From the NCBI GenBank assembly GCA_013044385.1, contig JABEUN010000081.1, positions 1-64,000 on the forward strand: a stretch of DNA of 64,000 nucleotides, given 5' to 3'. Shown here piece by piece: positions 41,714-49,994 of this stretch. Position 1 is the first letter of the stretch; each line of letters starts with the position of its first letter. Below the pieces are notes generated by a model. That model was not told the origin of the DNA. It worked only from the letters and a program-made list of their open reading frames with translations, and made no database searches. The position numbers were made by a program, and so were the translations under genes. This DNA comes from Acidimicrobiaceae bacterium. Lineage in GTDB: Bacteria > Actinomycetota > Acidimicrobiia > Acidimicrobiales > Acidimicrobiaceae.

Positions 41714-42901
41714 CTAGACACCGACATCGGCCCAGGTCAGGTATTGCTGCTCATTTGCTTCGAGCTTCTTGAGATCCTTTTGGAAATCGGCCCAAGCCGC
41801 CTCCCAGTCGATACCCATCTTCTCGAGCAGCGGCCGGTAGTTGGTAGAGTGCCAGTGCAGTTGCGCAACCTTGAACGGGTGAGCACCCATGGAGATCGCT
41901 GCAAACTGAGCCTCCGACATCACCGGTACTCCCACGTTGCGATCGTGGGCTTGAGTTGCAAACTGGCTCTTGTCTAGTGCGGTGACACAGCCCGTATCAT
42001 GCGTAAGTACAACGTCCGGATCGGCCTCTGCCTTCATTACCTCGATCTTGCGGAGAGTGGCGAAGGATCGCGTGAAATCCCGCTGCACGAGAATATGACG
42101 GAAACCGAAACCGCAGCAGTCGAAGAAGGTTGAATAGCTACGCAGGTCCGCCCCGAGTGCCTGGACTAGCCCAGAAACCGCAGCAGTGCGCTGGCCGTGA
42201 TAAACGTCAGGATCATAGATCGCGTCGCCCTCAACTAGCTTGTAGTAGTGGCAGGCCGGGTGCACCGTGACGGCCACCCCCGATAGGTCGAGGATGCGCG
42301 CTGATGCTATCTCGTCCTTCATCGCATACAGCCATTCGGAATAGTGGACGATCTCTTCGGGGATCACCATCTCCTTGCCGAGTTTGCCGAGCACCTTGCG
42401 CACTTGGGCACGCAAGTCAGCGGAGTGAAGTAGTTCTGACCGAACCTCTTTGTAGTGGCCATAGGACGTACCGCAGTGGATCAGCGGAAAGTACCCAGTC
42501 TCATTCGCAGCAGCGAAGTTCCGCAAAGCAACCGCTGCCTGAGCGGCCTGATTAGAGGTGGCACTGGCATAGTAGTTCCACGCCGTGCAGCTGGTCTGGT
42601 CACGAGGGTCGCTGTAGTCGTAACCGAGCTTTCGCATGATCCAGAAGATAGATGTTGAGTATCCCGGGATATGGCCGCACTGTCCACAGGATTTGTGATG
42701 CCACAGGTGACCCTTCTGGATCTTCTTTGGTAGACCGTATTTCGTCGAGACGTTCACATAGTCACCGGTAACACGCTGGACGATCAACTCACCTGCCGCC
42801 TCGAGTGCAAACAGTTCTTCATGGAAGTCGGCGCTGCGTCGATCGGGCGTTCGCTCGAAACTCCGCTTCTTCGACAAAATCACTCCGACCGCATCGCTCA
42901 T
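41714..42901 (-). CDS. hdrB: sHdrB1, CCG-domain subunit
   Basis: HdrB-type subunit (395 aa) that should carry noncubane Fe-S clusters and bind the sulfur substrate. The N-terminal half has CGQCGHIPG, SCTAWNYYAS and IHCGTSYGHY; the C-terminal half has HPACHYYKL, FFDCCGFGF and THDTGC, the two CCG-type sites. The gene starts with a 4-base overlap with hdrC1. The cysteine arrangement is complete, unlike in the two fused CCG proteins of the operon, so this is the best candidate for the catalytic site. Confidence 0.92.
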   Translation of the reverse strand: MSDAVGVILSKKRSFERTPDRRSADFHEELFALEAAGELIVQRVTGDYVNVSTKYGLPKKIQKGHLWHHKSCGQCGHIPGYSTSIFWIMRKLGYDYSDPRDQTSCTAWNYYASATSNQAAQAAVALRNFAAANETGYFPLIHCGTSYGHYKEVRSELLHSADLRAQVRKVLGKLGKEMVIPEEIVHYSEWLYAMKDEIASARILDLSGVAVTVHPACHYYKLVEGDAIYDPDVYHGQRTAAVSGLVQALGADLRSYSTFFDCCGFGFRHILVQRDFTRSFATLRKIEVMKAEADPDVVLTHDTGCVTALDKSQFATQAHDRNVGVPVMSEAQFAAISMGAHPFKVAQLHWHSTNYRPLLEKMGIDWEAAWADFQKDLKKLEANEQQYLTWADVGV

Positions 42902-43617
42902 AACTCGATCCCCTCCTCTTCGAGGCGCTCCTCCATGATCTCTTCCAGGATCATGTGAATGCCACTGTCCACCTCTTTGATCATGTCTAGGGCCCCCGTC
43001 TCCATCCAGATCACATAAAGCTCCAAGATGGTACTCTCAGCCACGTCCCACCCAGTAGATGTAGTGTGGTGTGTCTCCGGCGGGAGTGCCCTACGCCAGA
43101 GACTCAGGTTTTCCGAGACATCTTTCACCTCTGGCCCCCAGTCGGGGAATGCATCGGGCTGGAGCATGTCGGGCGAGACCTGAGTTCCAGTGGACATGAT
43201 CTTGTAAATGATGCGTGAGTAGCCTTCAAGTGCAACTTTTGCACTTCGCAATCCGTTTGTAACCGCTACCTCTCTCATTATCGTGATGATGCCACCGGGA
43301 TTGTTGCCTCTCGGACAGCGAAGGCAGGAGAAGCATTGCGAGCACTCCCAGACGTCCTCTTCAAGTTGCTGAAAGAGGAGTTCAACGTCGTGTCGAGCCG
43401 CAGCTTGGGCGATACGACGTGGGCTGAAATCGTAAAATCGTGCGCTCGGACAGGCCGCAACACAGATTCCACACTCGTAACAGCCGTAAAGATAAGAGGG
43501 CATCCTAGGGTCTGCGAAGACCTGCCCTATAAGGCGTTCCTTCTCAGCATGAGGAACGTCTGTGTGCCCTGCAACACTTTCGACCTTAAAATATGGGTGC
43601 GTGGTGACAGTTGCCAT
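42898..43617 (-). CDS. hdrC: sHdrC1, two-cluster ferredoxin-type subunit
   Basis: HdrC-like subunit (239 aa). The first [4Fe-4S] site is regular, CYECGICVAACP (Cys46, 49, 52, 56). The second reads CSQCFSCLRCP (Cys92, 95, 98, 101), with two residues instead of three before the last Cys. The rest is helical and acidic at the end (LEEIMEERLEEEG). It starts just after the dsrE3-like gene and overlaps hdrB1 by 4 bases. It links the HdrB and HdrA subunits electrically in this family. Confidence 0.9.
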   Translation of the reverse strand: MATVTTHPYFKVESVAGHTDVPHAEKERLIGQVFADPRMPSYLYGCYECGICVAACPSARFYDFSPRRIAQAAARHDVELLFQQLEEDVWECSQCFSCLRCPRGNNPGGIITIMREVAVTNGLRSAKVALEGYSRIIYKIMSTGTQVSPDMLQPDAFPDWGPEVKDVSENLSLWRRALPPETHHTTSTGWDVAESTILELYVIWMETGALDMIKEVDSGIHMILEEIMEERLEEEGIEL

Positions 43618-43618
43618 T

Positions 43619-44002
43619 TCAGAAGGAGATCACCGCATCAGCCGACATCGCTAGATCGTTGAAGGCTGCTCCACCGATCATCTCGACACCGTCTATCAAA
43701 GACTCGTATGTGAGGTCGTTTAAGTCCAATGAAGGTTGACAGACCCAGAGTCGAACCCCAAGGTCGGTGGCCTGGCGAATGAAGTAGGACAGACGCTGTC
43801 CACTATCTCCTTTTGGACCGATCTTGTCCACGACATCGCGCTGTAGCAGAGTCGGGCCATACATGGTGAAGTAGATACCCACCTCTGCCTCCATGGCAGC
43901 AGCAGAGGCCGCCAAGAAGAAGGGAGTGGCAGAGCGACCAGGGTCGCTGACCCCATGTGTCTGGACATAGAGGACCTTGCCCTCACCGTCATTGTTCCAC
44001 AT
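43619..44002 (-). CDS. DsrE3-like sulfur-carrier protein
   Basis: Small DsrE-family protein (127 aa) with one cysteine, Cys88, in RLWVCQPSLDL, the conserved sulfane-carrying position. The N terminus VLYVQTHGVSDPGRSATPFFLAASAAAMEAEVGIYFTMYGP is the usual first half of the fold. In sHdr systems DsrE3 passes sulfur between a rhodanese or other donors and TusA/LbpA; here it directly precedes hdrC1. A second DsrE-type protein, with different cysteines, is at the other end of the operon. Confidence 0.9.
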   Translation of the reverse strand: MWNNDGEGKVLYVQTHGVSDPGRSATPFFLAASAAAMEAEVGIYFTMYGPTLLQRDVVDKIGPKGDSGQRLSYFIRQATDLGVRLWVCQPSLDLNDLTYESLIDGVEMIGGAAFNDLAMSADAVISF

Positions 44003-44094
44003 TTACTACCCCCTCGCAGCCGCGGCCAGCTCGAGTGTTCTCGGTGCTTATGAGTATTTCAATTGTCACAGATGGGCGATTAACCTCGACCGCC

Positions 44095-44111
44095 TTAGCG
44101 GAAGGCGCTAA
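44095..44111 (-). terminator. Small hairpin between tusA and the dsrE3-like gene
   Basis: Inverted repeat TTAGCG/CGCTAA with a 5-base loop inside the only sizeable gap (129 bp) near the operon's front. It could partly terminate or process the transcript after tusA. No U tract is seen. Confidence 0.3.
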
Positions 44112-44131
44112 CGAATAGTGCAAAGTACTCA

Positions 44132-44371
44132 TCAGCGCGTCTTGCGAAGAAATACGTGGAAAACCTGACCATCACGCTCAATCTTGATGAGTTCATTGCC
44201 GGTGCGCGATGACCATGCCCGCATGTCGGGCTCAACACCTGGATCAGTTGCCAATAGCTCAAGGACGTCACCGACCGAAAGCTTCTTCATCTCTTGCGCT
44301 GTCTTGACAACTGGAAGTGGGCACGCTAGCCCCTGACAGTCAAGGACGCGGTCCGTTGCAAACTCCGACAT
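44132..44371 (-). CDS. tusA: TusA-family sulfur-carrier protein
   Basis: Protein of 79 aa, the first gene of the sulfur operon. TusA carries a persulfide on the first cysteine of CPxP; here this is Cys17 in CPLP, within DCQGLACPLPVVKTAQEMKKL. The fold ends with IERDGQVFHVFLRK. It would deliver sulfur to DsrE and the sHdr/LbpA system. The length is that of bacterial TusA proteins. A run of G before the ATG serves as ribosome site. Confidence 0.95.
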   Translation of the reverse strand: MSEFATDRVLDCQGLACPLPVVKTAQEMKKLSVGDVLELLATDPGVEPDMRAWSSRTGNELIKIERDGQVFHVFLRKTR

Positions 44372-44431
44372 GTCCCCCCCGAAACACGGCGGTCACCTAC
44401 GGCACCGCCAATCGTCGAACCACCTCACCAA

Positions 44432-44459
44432 CTGCGAATCTATATGCGTCCATTCGCAG
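44432..44459. promoter_or_regulatory. Candidate operator/promoter of the sulfur operon
   Basis: Perfect 8-bp inverted repeat CTGCGAAT (44432-44439) and ATTCGCAG (44452-44459) with a 12-bp spacer, 20 bp from arm to arm. On the minus strand a TATAGA -10-like element lies at 44444-44439, at the edge of the repeat, about 70 bp before the tusA start. This would let a dimeric repressor such as the ArsR protein block the promoter. The -35 region is weak. The link with ArsR is inferred. Confidence 0.4.
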
Positions 44460-44580
44460 ATACTGAAGTCGAATCTACAGTAACATAGCGACAGTTGGAT
44501 TTGGGGCTTAACCTATACTTTTTTCGAATATCTCATATTTCTTTTTATCAAATGGCTGAATACGCCCAGATGGGAGCTAT

Positions 44581-45360
44581 ATGACCTGGATCCTTGTCAC
44601 CGGAGGATCTAGCCCCATAGGGCAGGCCATCGTGACTCGCATGACAAACCAAGGCATGAGCGTCGTCCTTCAGTGCAATCGACACCAGTCGAGGGCGGTC
44701 GAGTTCGCTTCTGAACTGTCGGCGCGAGGCAAGGAGGTTGTCGTCATCCGACAAAGACTTGACCGATCCGGCGACCCCCTTAAGTTGGTACAGCATTGCC
44801 TGGTTGATGTCGGACCCATCGATCACATTGCACACGTTGCGGCTACGGGGGTGATGCGCTCAGCTCAGGACGTCAAATCAAAACATCTCTCCTGGTCTGC
44901 TTCGGTCACCGCCTACGCCTTTGTCGAGCTGATAGTCGCGCTACGGCCGCAGTCCGCGGTCGCGATTTCGTCCACTGGTGCCACACAGGTGGTCCCGAAC
45001 TACCTACCCGTAGCCATGGCCAAGAGCGCCCTTGCGACCGCTGTCCGCTATCTCGCTGTCGAACTGGCGCCTGAAACCAGAGTCAATGGCATCGTTGCGG
45101 GTCTAGTCAGAACGCCTTCGGCCCTCCTACTAAAAAAAGATGCAGGGCGCTTGCTGGAGGATGCGGAGCAGGCAACTCCAATGAAACGACTTGTCACACC
45201 GTCCGACATCGCTGACGTTGCTGCATATCTGCTTAGCGAGCAGGCATCAATGATTAATGGCGCGAACATCGACGTCGACGGGGGACTATCGCTTCGATGG
45301 AACAGAGAGGTCCACGCACCAGAACCGCCAAGATCTTCCCCTCCAGCTTTGACCACTTAG
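44581..45360 (+). CDS. Short-chain dehydrogenase/reductase, enoyl-ACP-reductase-like motif
   Basis: NAD(P)-dependent SDR of 259 aa. Cofactor motif: VTGGSSPIGQAIV at residues 6-18. The catalytic Tyr and Lys are seven residues apart, as in YLPVAMAK (YX6K), which is the spacing of enoyl-ACP reductases (FabI/FabL) and not the YX3K of common SDRs. The rest, RVNGIVAGLVRTP and INGANIDVDGGLSL, is generic. Ribosome site GGGAG sits before ATG 44581. It is divergent from the sulfur operon. Substrate unknown. Confidence 0.82.
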   Translation: MTWILVTGGSSPIGQAIVTRMTNQGMSVVLQCNRHQSRAVEFASELSARGKEVVVIRQRLDRSGDPLKLVQHCLVDVGPIDHIAHVAATGVMRSAQDVKSKHLSWSASVTAYAFVELIVALRPQSAVAISSTGATQVVPNYLPVAMAKSALATAVRYLAVELAPETRVNGIVAGLVRTPSALLLKKDAGRLLEDAEQATPMKRLVTPSDIADVAAYLLSEQASMINGANIDVDGGLSLRWNREVHAPEPPRSSPPALTT

Positions 45361-45490
45361 TCGTTTAAGCGGGGTTATGTGGTACGAAGACTCTTGAAGA
45401 TCGAAACTGTGGAACCTGTCTCATTTGATAGTTAGAGCCGCTGAGTGATCGACTCCAATTAAACCTTCCCAATTGGTAGAATTATCAGCT

Positions 45491-47092
45491 ATGCCAACCC
45501 CAGACATGCAAAGAGCAGCGGCCGCCCTCGAGATCGGCAAAGTCGCAATCGAGACCGCCATCACGACCCTTAAGTCAGCCGATGACCTCGATCATCTCCA
45601 GGTGGTCGCCTACGATCTTGCGCATGCCGCCTCGGGAATCGAAGCGGGAAGGTCACTTCTGGACTACGGCGCAAAGGGCTCGGACGAAGCAGCGATTGCC
45701 TGTGCCTTTATCGCTGACGCTCTCTATGACCTCCAGGTGAGAACTCTGTCCCGCGAATCGCTCTTCGACCTCACTCCGGGCTTCCTGACAGCTGCCGACT
45801 CATTCATTAGGGAGTTCAGAGACCCAGCTTTCGTTGCCACACTGGCCAGGACGCCTGGGAACAGGCACCTGGACCCTGAATTCGAAATGGTCCAAGATGC
45901 ATTCCGCCGTTTCGCAAATGAGAAGATAAGGCCAACAGCCGAGGCGGTGCATCGGTTGAACTCGGACGTCCCGGAGGAGATAATCTCCGGTCTCGCCGAG
46001 ATGGGTGCATTCGGGCTCTCGATACCCGAAAGCTATGGCGGATTTGCCTCAGATGAAGGCAAGGACTACACGGCAATGGTTGTGGCGACCGAGGAACTTT
46101 CACGAGGCTCCCTCGGAATTGGGGGATCTCTCATCACGAGGCCCGAGATATTGGCACGGGCGCTCTTGAGGGGCGGAACCGAGGATCAAAAGAACCGCTG
46201 GCTGCCAAAACTTGCCTCTGGAGAGGCGATGAACGCTGTTGCCGTTACAGAGCCAGACTTCGGCTCTGACGTAGCAGGTATCACCACCTCTGCGGCAAGA
46301 TCCGGCGCCGGATGGATTTTGAACGGTGTCAAGACTTGGTGCACCTTCGCAGCCAGAGCGGACGTGCTTATGTTGCTGGCTCGAACCGATCCCGATAGAT
46401 CCAAAACACACAGAGGACTTTCGCTCTTCGTCGTCGAGAAGGAGCGTCGATCAGGACACAGTTTCGTCCTCGAGCAGCCTCCGTCTGCCGAAAACACAAA
46501 TGGCGGAAAGATAGAAGCCAGGGCGATCGACACCATTGGCTATCGAGGCATGCACTCATACGAGGTTTCTATTGAGTCTTGGTGGGTACCGCAGGAGAAT
46601 CTGATAGGTGGTGAACAAGGTCTGGGGAAAGGGTTCTACTTCCAGATGGAAGGATTTGAGAACGGAAGAATCCAGACCGCTGCAAGGGCGATTGGACTCA
46701 TGCAGGCCGCCTATGAAGCTGCCCTGGCTTATGCCGAGGGCCGTAATGTATTCAACAATCCGATCATCGACTATCAGTTGACCCAGGTGAAGTTGGGCAG
46801 GATGGCCGCAGTCATACAGGCATCACGCCAGTTCTCCTATCACGTAGCGAACCTTATGGCAAAGGGGCAGGGATCGATGGAGGCATCGATGGCCAAGGCA
46901 TACGTGTGTAGAGCAGCCGAGTGGGTAACCCGGGAGGCTATGCAGATCCATGGTGGAATGGGTTACGCCGAGGAGTTCCCGGTGAGCCGGTACTTCGTAG
47001 ACGCTCGTGTGCTTTCCATCTTTGAGGGTGCCGACGAAACCCTCGCACTAAAGGTGATCGCACGCAAGCTCATCGATTCCCAGCGATCCTGA
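45491..47092 (+). CDS. Acyl-CoA dehydrogenase with N-terminal extension
   Basis: FAD-dependent acyl-CoA dehydrogenase of 533 aa; the catalytic domain begins only around residue 130 (LDPEFEMVQDAFRRFANEKIRP), after an alpha-helical extension rich in Ala and acidic residues. Motifs: VAVTEPDFGSDVAGI, WILNGVKTWCTFAARADVLMLLARTD, GFYFQMEGFENGRIQTAARAIGLMQAAYEAALAYAEGR and IHGGMGYAEEFPVSRYFVDARV with IFEGADE. The long form resembles the actinobacterial acyl-CoA dehydrogenases that carry a helical pre-domain. The start ATG 45491 is preferred; TTG at 45473 is possible. Confidence 0.9.
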   Translation: MPTPDMQRAAAALEIGKVAIETAITTLKSADDLDHLQVVAYDLAHAASGIEAGRSLLDYGAKGSDEAAIACAFIADALYDLQVRTLSRESLFDLTPGFLTAADSFIREFRDPAFVATLARTPGNRHLDPEFEMVQDAFRRFANEKIRPTAEAVHRLNSDVPEEIISGLAEMGAFGLSIPESYGGFASDEGKDYTAMVVATEELSRGSLGIGGSLITRPEILARALLRGGTEDQKNRWLPKLASGEAMNAVAVTEPDFGSDVAGITTSAARSGAGWILNGVKTWCTFAARADVLMLLARTDPDRSKTHRGLSLFVVEKERRSGHSFVLEQPPSAENTNGGKIEARAIDTIGYRGMHSYEVSIESWWVPQENLIGGEQGLGKGFYFQMEGFENGRIQTAARAIGLMQAAYEAALAYAEGRNVFNNPIIDYQLTQVKLGRMAAVIQASRQFSYHVANLMAKGQGSMEASMAKAYVCRAAEWVTREAMQIHGGMGYAEEFPVSRYFVDARVLSIFEGADETLALKVIARKLIDSQRS

Positions 47093-47297
47093 TCGCCACT
47101 TGCGCCAATGAATACAGAGACTGGCTGCAGATCCCTCCCAGAGTAGAGGTCAGCCGCGGCGTGACCACTCTCTAAGGTGTTGTGTGATTACTAACTAGAT
47201 AATCGACAGGGAAGCGACCGACCAGTAAATGGGTGGGTCTTAAGCAATTCGCCGAAGCAACCGATAAACACATCTATCCCTAGACCGGAGGGGAGCT

Positions 47298-48098
47298 ATG
47301 GGAGTAATGAGACGATTCGTGGCCGGCCTGCTTGTAGCGATTGGCCTTATTTTCGGCTCCCTTGCAATCTTCATCCATTTAACACAGTTAAGTCTGCTCC
47401 AACCTGGTCGTCTTCAACAAGCCGCCTCACAGTTGATTGCCAGTCCTGCGGTACGTAATGCACTAGTAGGTGCAACAGCGACCGGTATAAATCAATACCT
47501 GCCTCAGGGTACCTATATCCCCACCCAAGAGGCGTCAGTAGTCGTTGACAAGGTGCTGTCAGACCCGACAGTTCAGGGTGAGTTCGCAGCCGCCATGGGC
47601 AATGCCCAAGCCCGACTGTTGGGCCAAACTAATCAGCCCATAGTCCTGACTGGTCCTGCATTCACACAGGCTGTAGTCACCGCTCTCAATCCATTCTCTC
47701 CCCAGGCCGCCTCCGCCGTGGCGAACTCCGGCATCACCATACCGATACCTGGTGCAAATCTGCCCAACCTCTCCAAGTATGTAAGTTGGGCTCCACGACT
47801 GTTGTCGCTGTTTAGGGCTCTTGCGATTCTCCTGTGCGGGGTCGGTTTGATCATTCACCCGGCAAGGATGACAGTCCTATCCCGAATCAGTCTCTGGTTG
47901 ATCGGGATCAGCCTGCTCAACGCGCTGATTTTCTGGTTCGCTCCGGCGTATCTGCTTCCTTCAATCGGAACTAGCTGGGCTGCGATTGCCGCAGTCATTC
48001 TCAAGGCCGCATCGGGCCCTGCCGCAGCTTTCTACGCCACACTCCTCGGTATTGGTGTCATCGGATTCGTCTCCACGAAAGTTCTCGCGAAACTTTAG
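47298..48098 (+). CDS. Four-helix integral membrane protein of unknown function
   Basis: 266-aa protein. Hydrophobic segments: about 7-29 (FVAGLLVAIGLIFGSLAIFIHLT), 174-188, 198-220 and 227-260, with a large, probably extracytoplasmic domain between the first and second. That domain is Gln-, Ala- and Pro-rich (LQQAASQLIASPAVRNALVG, PSVVVDKVL). The pattern fits the actinobacterial membrane proteins with an N-terminal anchor and three C-terminal helices, none with a known function. A good GGAGGGG ribosome site precedes the ATG. Confidence 0.7.
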   Translation: MGVMRRFVAGLLVAIGLIFGSLAIFIHLTQLSLLQPGRLQQAASQLIASPAVRNALVGATATGINQYLPQGTYIPTQEASVVVDKVLSDPTVQGEFAAAMGNAQARLLGQTNQPIVLTGPAFTQAVVTALNPFSPQAASAVANSGITIPIPGANLPNLSKYVSWAPRLLSLFRALAILLCGVGLIIHPARMTVLSRISLWLIGISLLNALIFWFAPAYLLPSIGTSWAAIAAVILKAASGPAAAFYATLLGIGVIGFVSTKVLAKL

Positions 48099-48155
48099 CC
48101 AGATCCCGTTTAACTACTGGTTCCGCTGATGTAAGCCTGTCGGCCAGAATCAGGT

Positions 48156-49124
48156 TCAGGATCTACTGCGACCAGCACGCTCTCCACGACTGACGAACTT
48201 TGTCGCCATCTTTCTAGAAGCCTCATCGATCATCTCATCGCCGAACATCACAGCACCCTTTCGGTCCCCCTCGGTCGCCTGATGATAAGCGTCCAAGATG
48301 TCCCAAGCGCGGTCGAACTGCTCCTGCGTAGGGCTGTAGACCTCATTGATAATGGCGACTTGATCGGGATGCAGCGCCCACTTGCCGTCATATCCGAGAG
48401 TTGCCGTTCGCCTGCAGTAGTCCCTAAGACCGTCCGACTCCTTAATCTTGAGATACGGTCCGTCTATTACCTGCAGTCCATTAGCTCTTCCGGCCATAAG
48501 TATCTTTGAAAAGACATAGTGAAAGTGATCGCCTGGATAATCAGCTATCTGGACGCCGCCAGTGAGAACCGGCATCTCCATCGATGCCGCAAAGTCAGCT
48601 GGGCCAAAGATGATCGTCTCGAGGCGTGGCGAGGCGGCGCAGATCTCTTCGACATTAATGAGTCCTCGAGCCGTTTCGATCTGAGCCTCTATTCCGATGT
48701 GACCCACCGGCAGACCGCAGTTCCGCTCCACCTGTGTAAGAAGCAGATCAAGCGCTACCACTTCCGCTGCACTTTGGACCTTCGGCAACATTAGCTCATC
48801 TAGGCGTTCACCAGCATTTGATACGACCTCGATCACGTCACCATATGTCCATGGCGTGTCCCACGCGTTGATCCTCACACAAAGTACGCGATCGTCCCAA
48901 CTCTGGTCACGAATCGCCGTAACAACCTTCTGTCGGGCTGCTTCTTTCTCCAGAGGAGCCACTGAGTCCTCAAGGTCGAGGAATGTCATATCCGCTTCGA
49001 TCGTCAGCGCCTTGGCCAGAAAGCGCTCCGAAGAGCCCGGAACCGATAAACACGAACGACGTGGCAGATTTCTTGAGCGTTCAGACATGGAATTCAAAGA
49101 TAGTGGACCGCGTGCGAACTTCAA
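48156..49124 (-). CDS. CitE/malyl-CoA lyase-like (HpcH/HpaI family) protein
   Basis: CoA-ester lyase of the CitE/Mcl type, with the barrel pattern RSCLSVPGSSERFLAKAL, DMTFLDLEDSV (Mg site), RINAWDTPW, LPKVQSAAEV, IGIEAQIETARGLINVEEI and LETIIFGPADFAASM, which is the L-malyl-CoA/beta-methylmalyl-CoA lyase text. Possible reaction: cleavage of (S)-malyl- or methylmalyl-CoA to glyoxylate and acyl-CoA. ATG at 49088 is a good alternative start. With the MaoC-like protein and dehydrogenases of the window, it may point to C4/C5 CoA-ester metabolism, but this is loose. Confidence 0.85.
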   Translation of the reverse strand: MKFARGPLSLNSMSERSRNLPRRSCLSVPGSSERFLAKALTIEADMTFLDLEDSVAPLEKEAARQKVVTAIRDQSWDDRVLCVRINAWDTPWTYGDVIEVVSNAGERLDELMLPKVQSAAEVVALDLLLTQVERNCGLPVGHIGIEAQIETARGLINVEEICAASPRLETIIFGPADFAASMEMPVLTGGVQIADYPGDHFHYVFSKILMAGRANGLQVIDGPYLKIKESDGLRDYCRRTATLGYDGKWALHPDQVAIINEVYSPTQEQFDRAWDILDAYHQATEGDRKGAVMFGDEMIDEASRKMATKFVSRGERAGRSRS

Positions 49125-49216
49125 CCAAGTTCGCTACCCCACAACTGGTTAAGGAAAAGGATCATCACCCTGAACTGGGGCGCTAGATCTGACTGCGAAT
49201 TGTTACGGACCAGATA

Positions 49217-49960
49217 TCAGGAAAGATTCTCCTCGAGAAATGCAACTACCCGGTCCCACGCCTGAGCCGAAGCCGAAGGGTCATACTGGCCCGGCCTCGT
49301 GTCGTTGAAAAATCCATGGACCGTGCCTGGATAGATGAAGAATTCCGCCTCTTTGTCCAGTGACAGAAGCGTCGCTTCAAGCAACCTCACAGTCTCCTCA
49401 GACGCAGAATGGTCATGCTCGGCATAGTGGCCCTGAATTGCCGCTTCGATCCTGGAGTAGTCCGGTACCGCATCGGCCCAGGGGATCACTCCATAGAAAG
49501 GCGCAGCTGCTTTAACCTTGTCCGGACGGAGTGCTGCCAGCACCAACGCTAGGCCACCACCCATGCAGAAGCCGATCACTCCGACGCGGTCCGAGCCCGA
49601 ACGAGTGGCGACCTCATCTACGGCTCCACTCATCTGACGAGCAGCCTCATCGATCTTCAGGGCCATAGCGAACTTCCCGGCCTCATCTGGCTCCTCGGTC
49701 TTCTCGCCCCTATACAGATCTGGAGCAAGTGCTACGAATCCTGCTGCTGCAAGTCGGTCACACACATCCTCGATGTGGTCTACTAGACCCCACCACTCCT
49801 GTATGACCACAACTCCAGGACCAGAACCAGTGACCGGCAACGCAAGATAACCCGACTCTGAGCCGCTTGCACTTTTAAACTGAATTAATTCACCCACAAA
49901 TCGAGAACTTACCACGGCAAAAACCCAATCAGGTAGCCCGGCACCTTCTTCGGTAATCAA
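49217..49960 (-). CDS. Dienelactone hydrolase family protein
   Basis: Alpha/beta hydrolase of 247 aa, with the dienelactone hydrolase pattern GPGVVVIQEWWGLVDHIEDVCDRLAAAGFVALAPDLYRG. The triad can be seen as Cys in GFCMGGGLAL, Asp in EHDHSAS and His in GTVHGFFND. The enzyme hydrolyses dienelactones or other esters in the cytoplasm; substrate not determined. The first 25 residues do not fit the family, so a GTG or TTG start some 20-25 codons further in is possible. Confidence 0.85.
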   Translation of the reverse strand: MITEEGAGLPDWVFAVVSSRFVGELIQFKSASGSESGYLALPVTGSGPGVVVIQEWWGLVDHIEDVCDRLAAAGFVALAPDLYRGEKTEEPDEAGKFAMALKIDEAARQMSGAVDEVATRSGSDRVGVIGFCMGGGLALVLAALRPDKVKAAAPFYGVIPWADAVPDYSRIEAAIQGHYAEHDHSASEETVRLLEATLLSLDKEAEFFIYPGTVHGFFNDTRPGQYDPSASAQAWDRVVAFLEENLS

Positions 49961-49994
49961 TCGCTAACGGCTGGACCACTCCGCACCATTCCGA

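Noticed and set aside
27464-44371. Reading the hdr genes as a methanogen-type heterodisulfide reductase or a bifurcating Hdr-hydrogenase system
   Set aside because: HdrA is the short form, the order C1-B1-A-hyp and the presence of tusA, dsrE, lbpA and lipS genes are those of sulfur oxidation loci, and no hydrogenase or frh/mvh genes are present.
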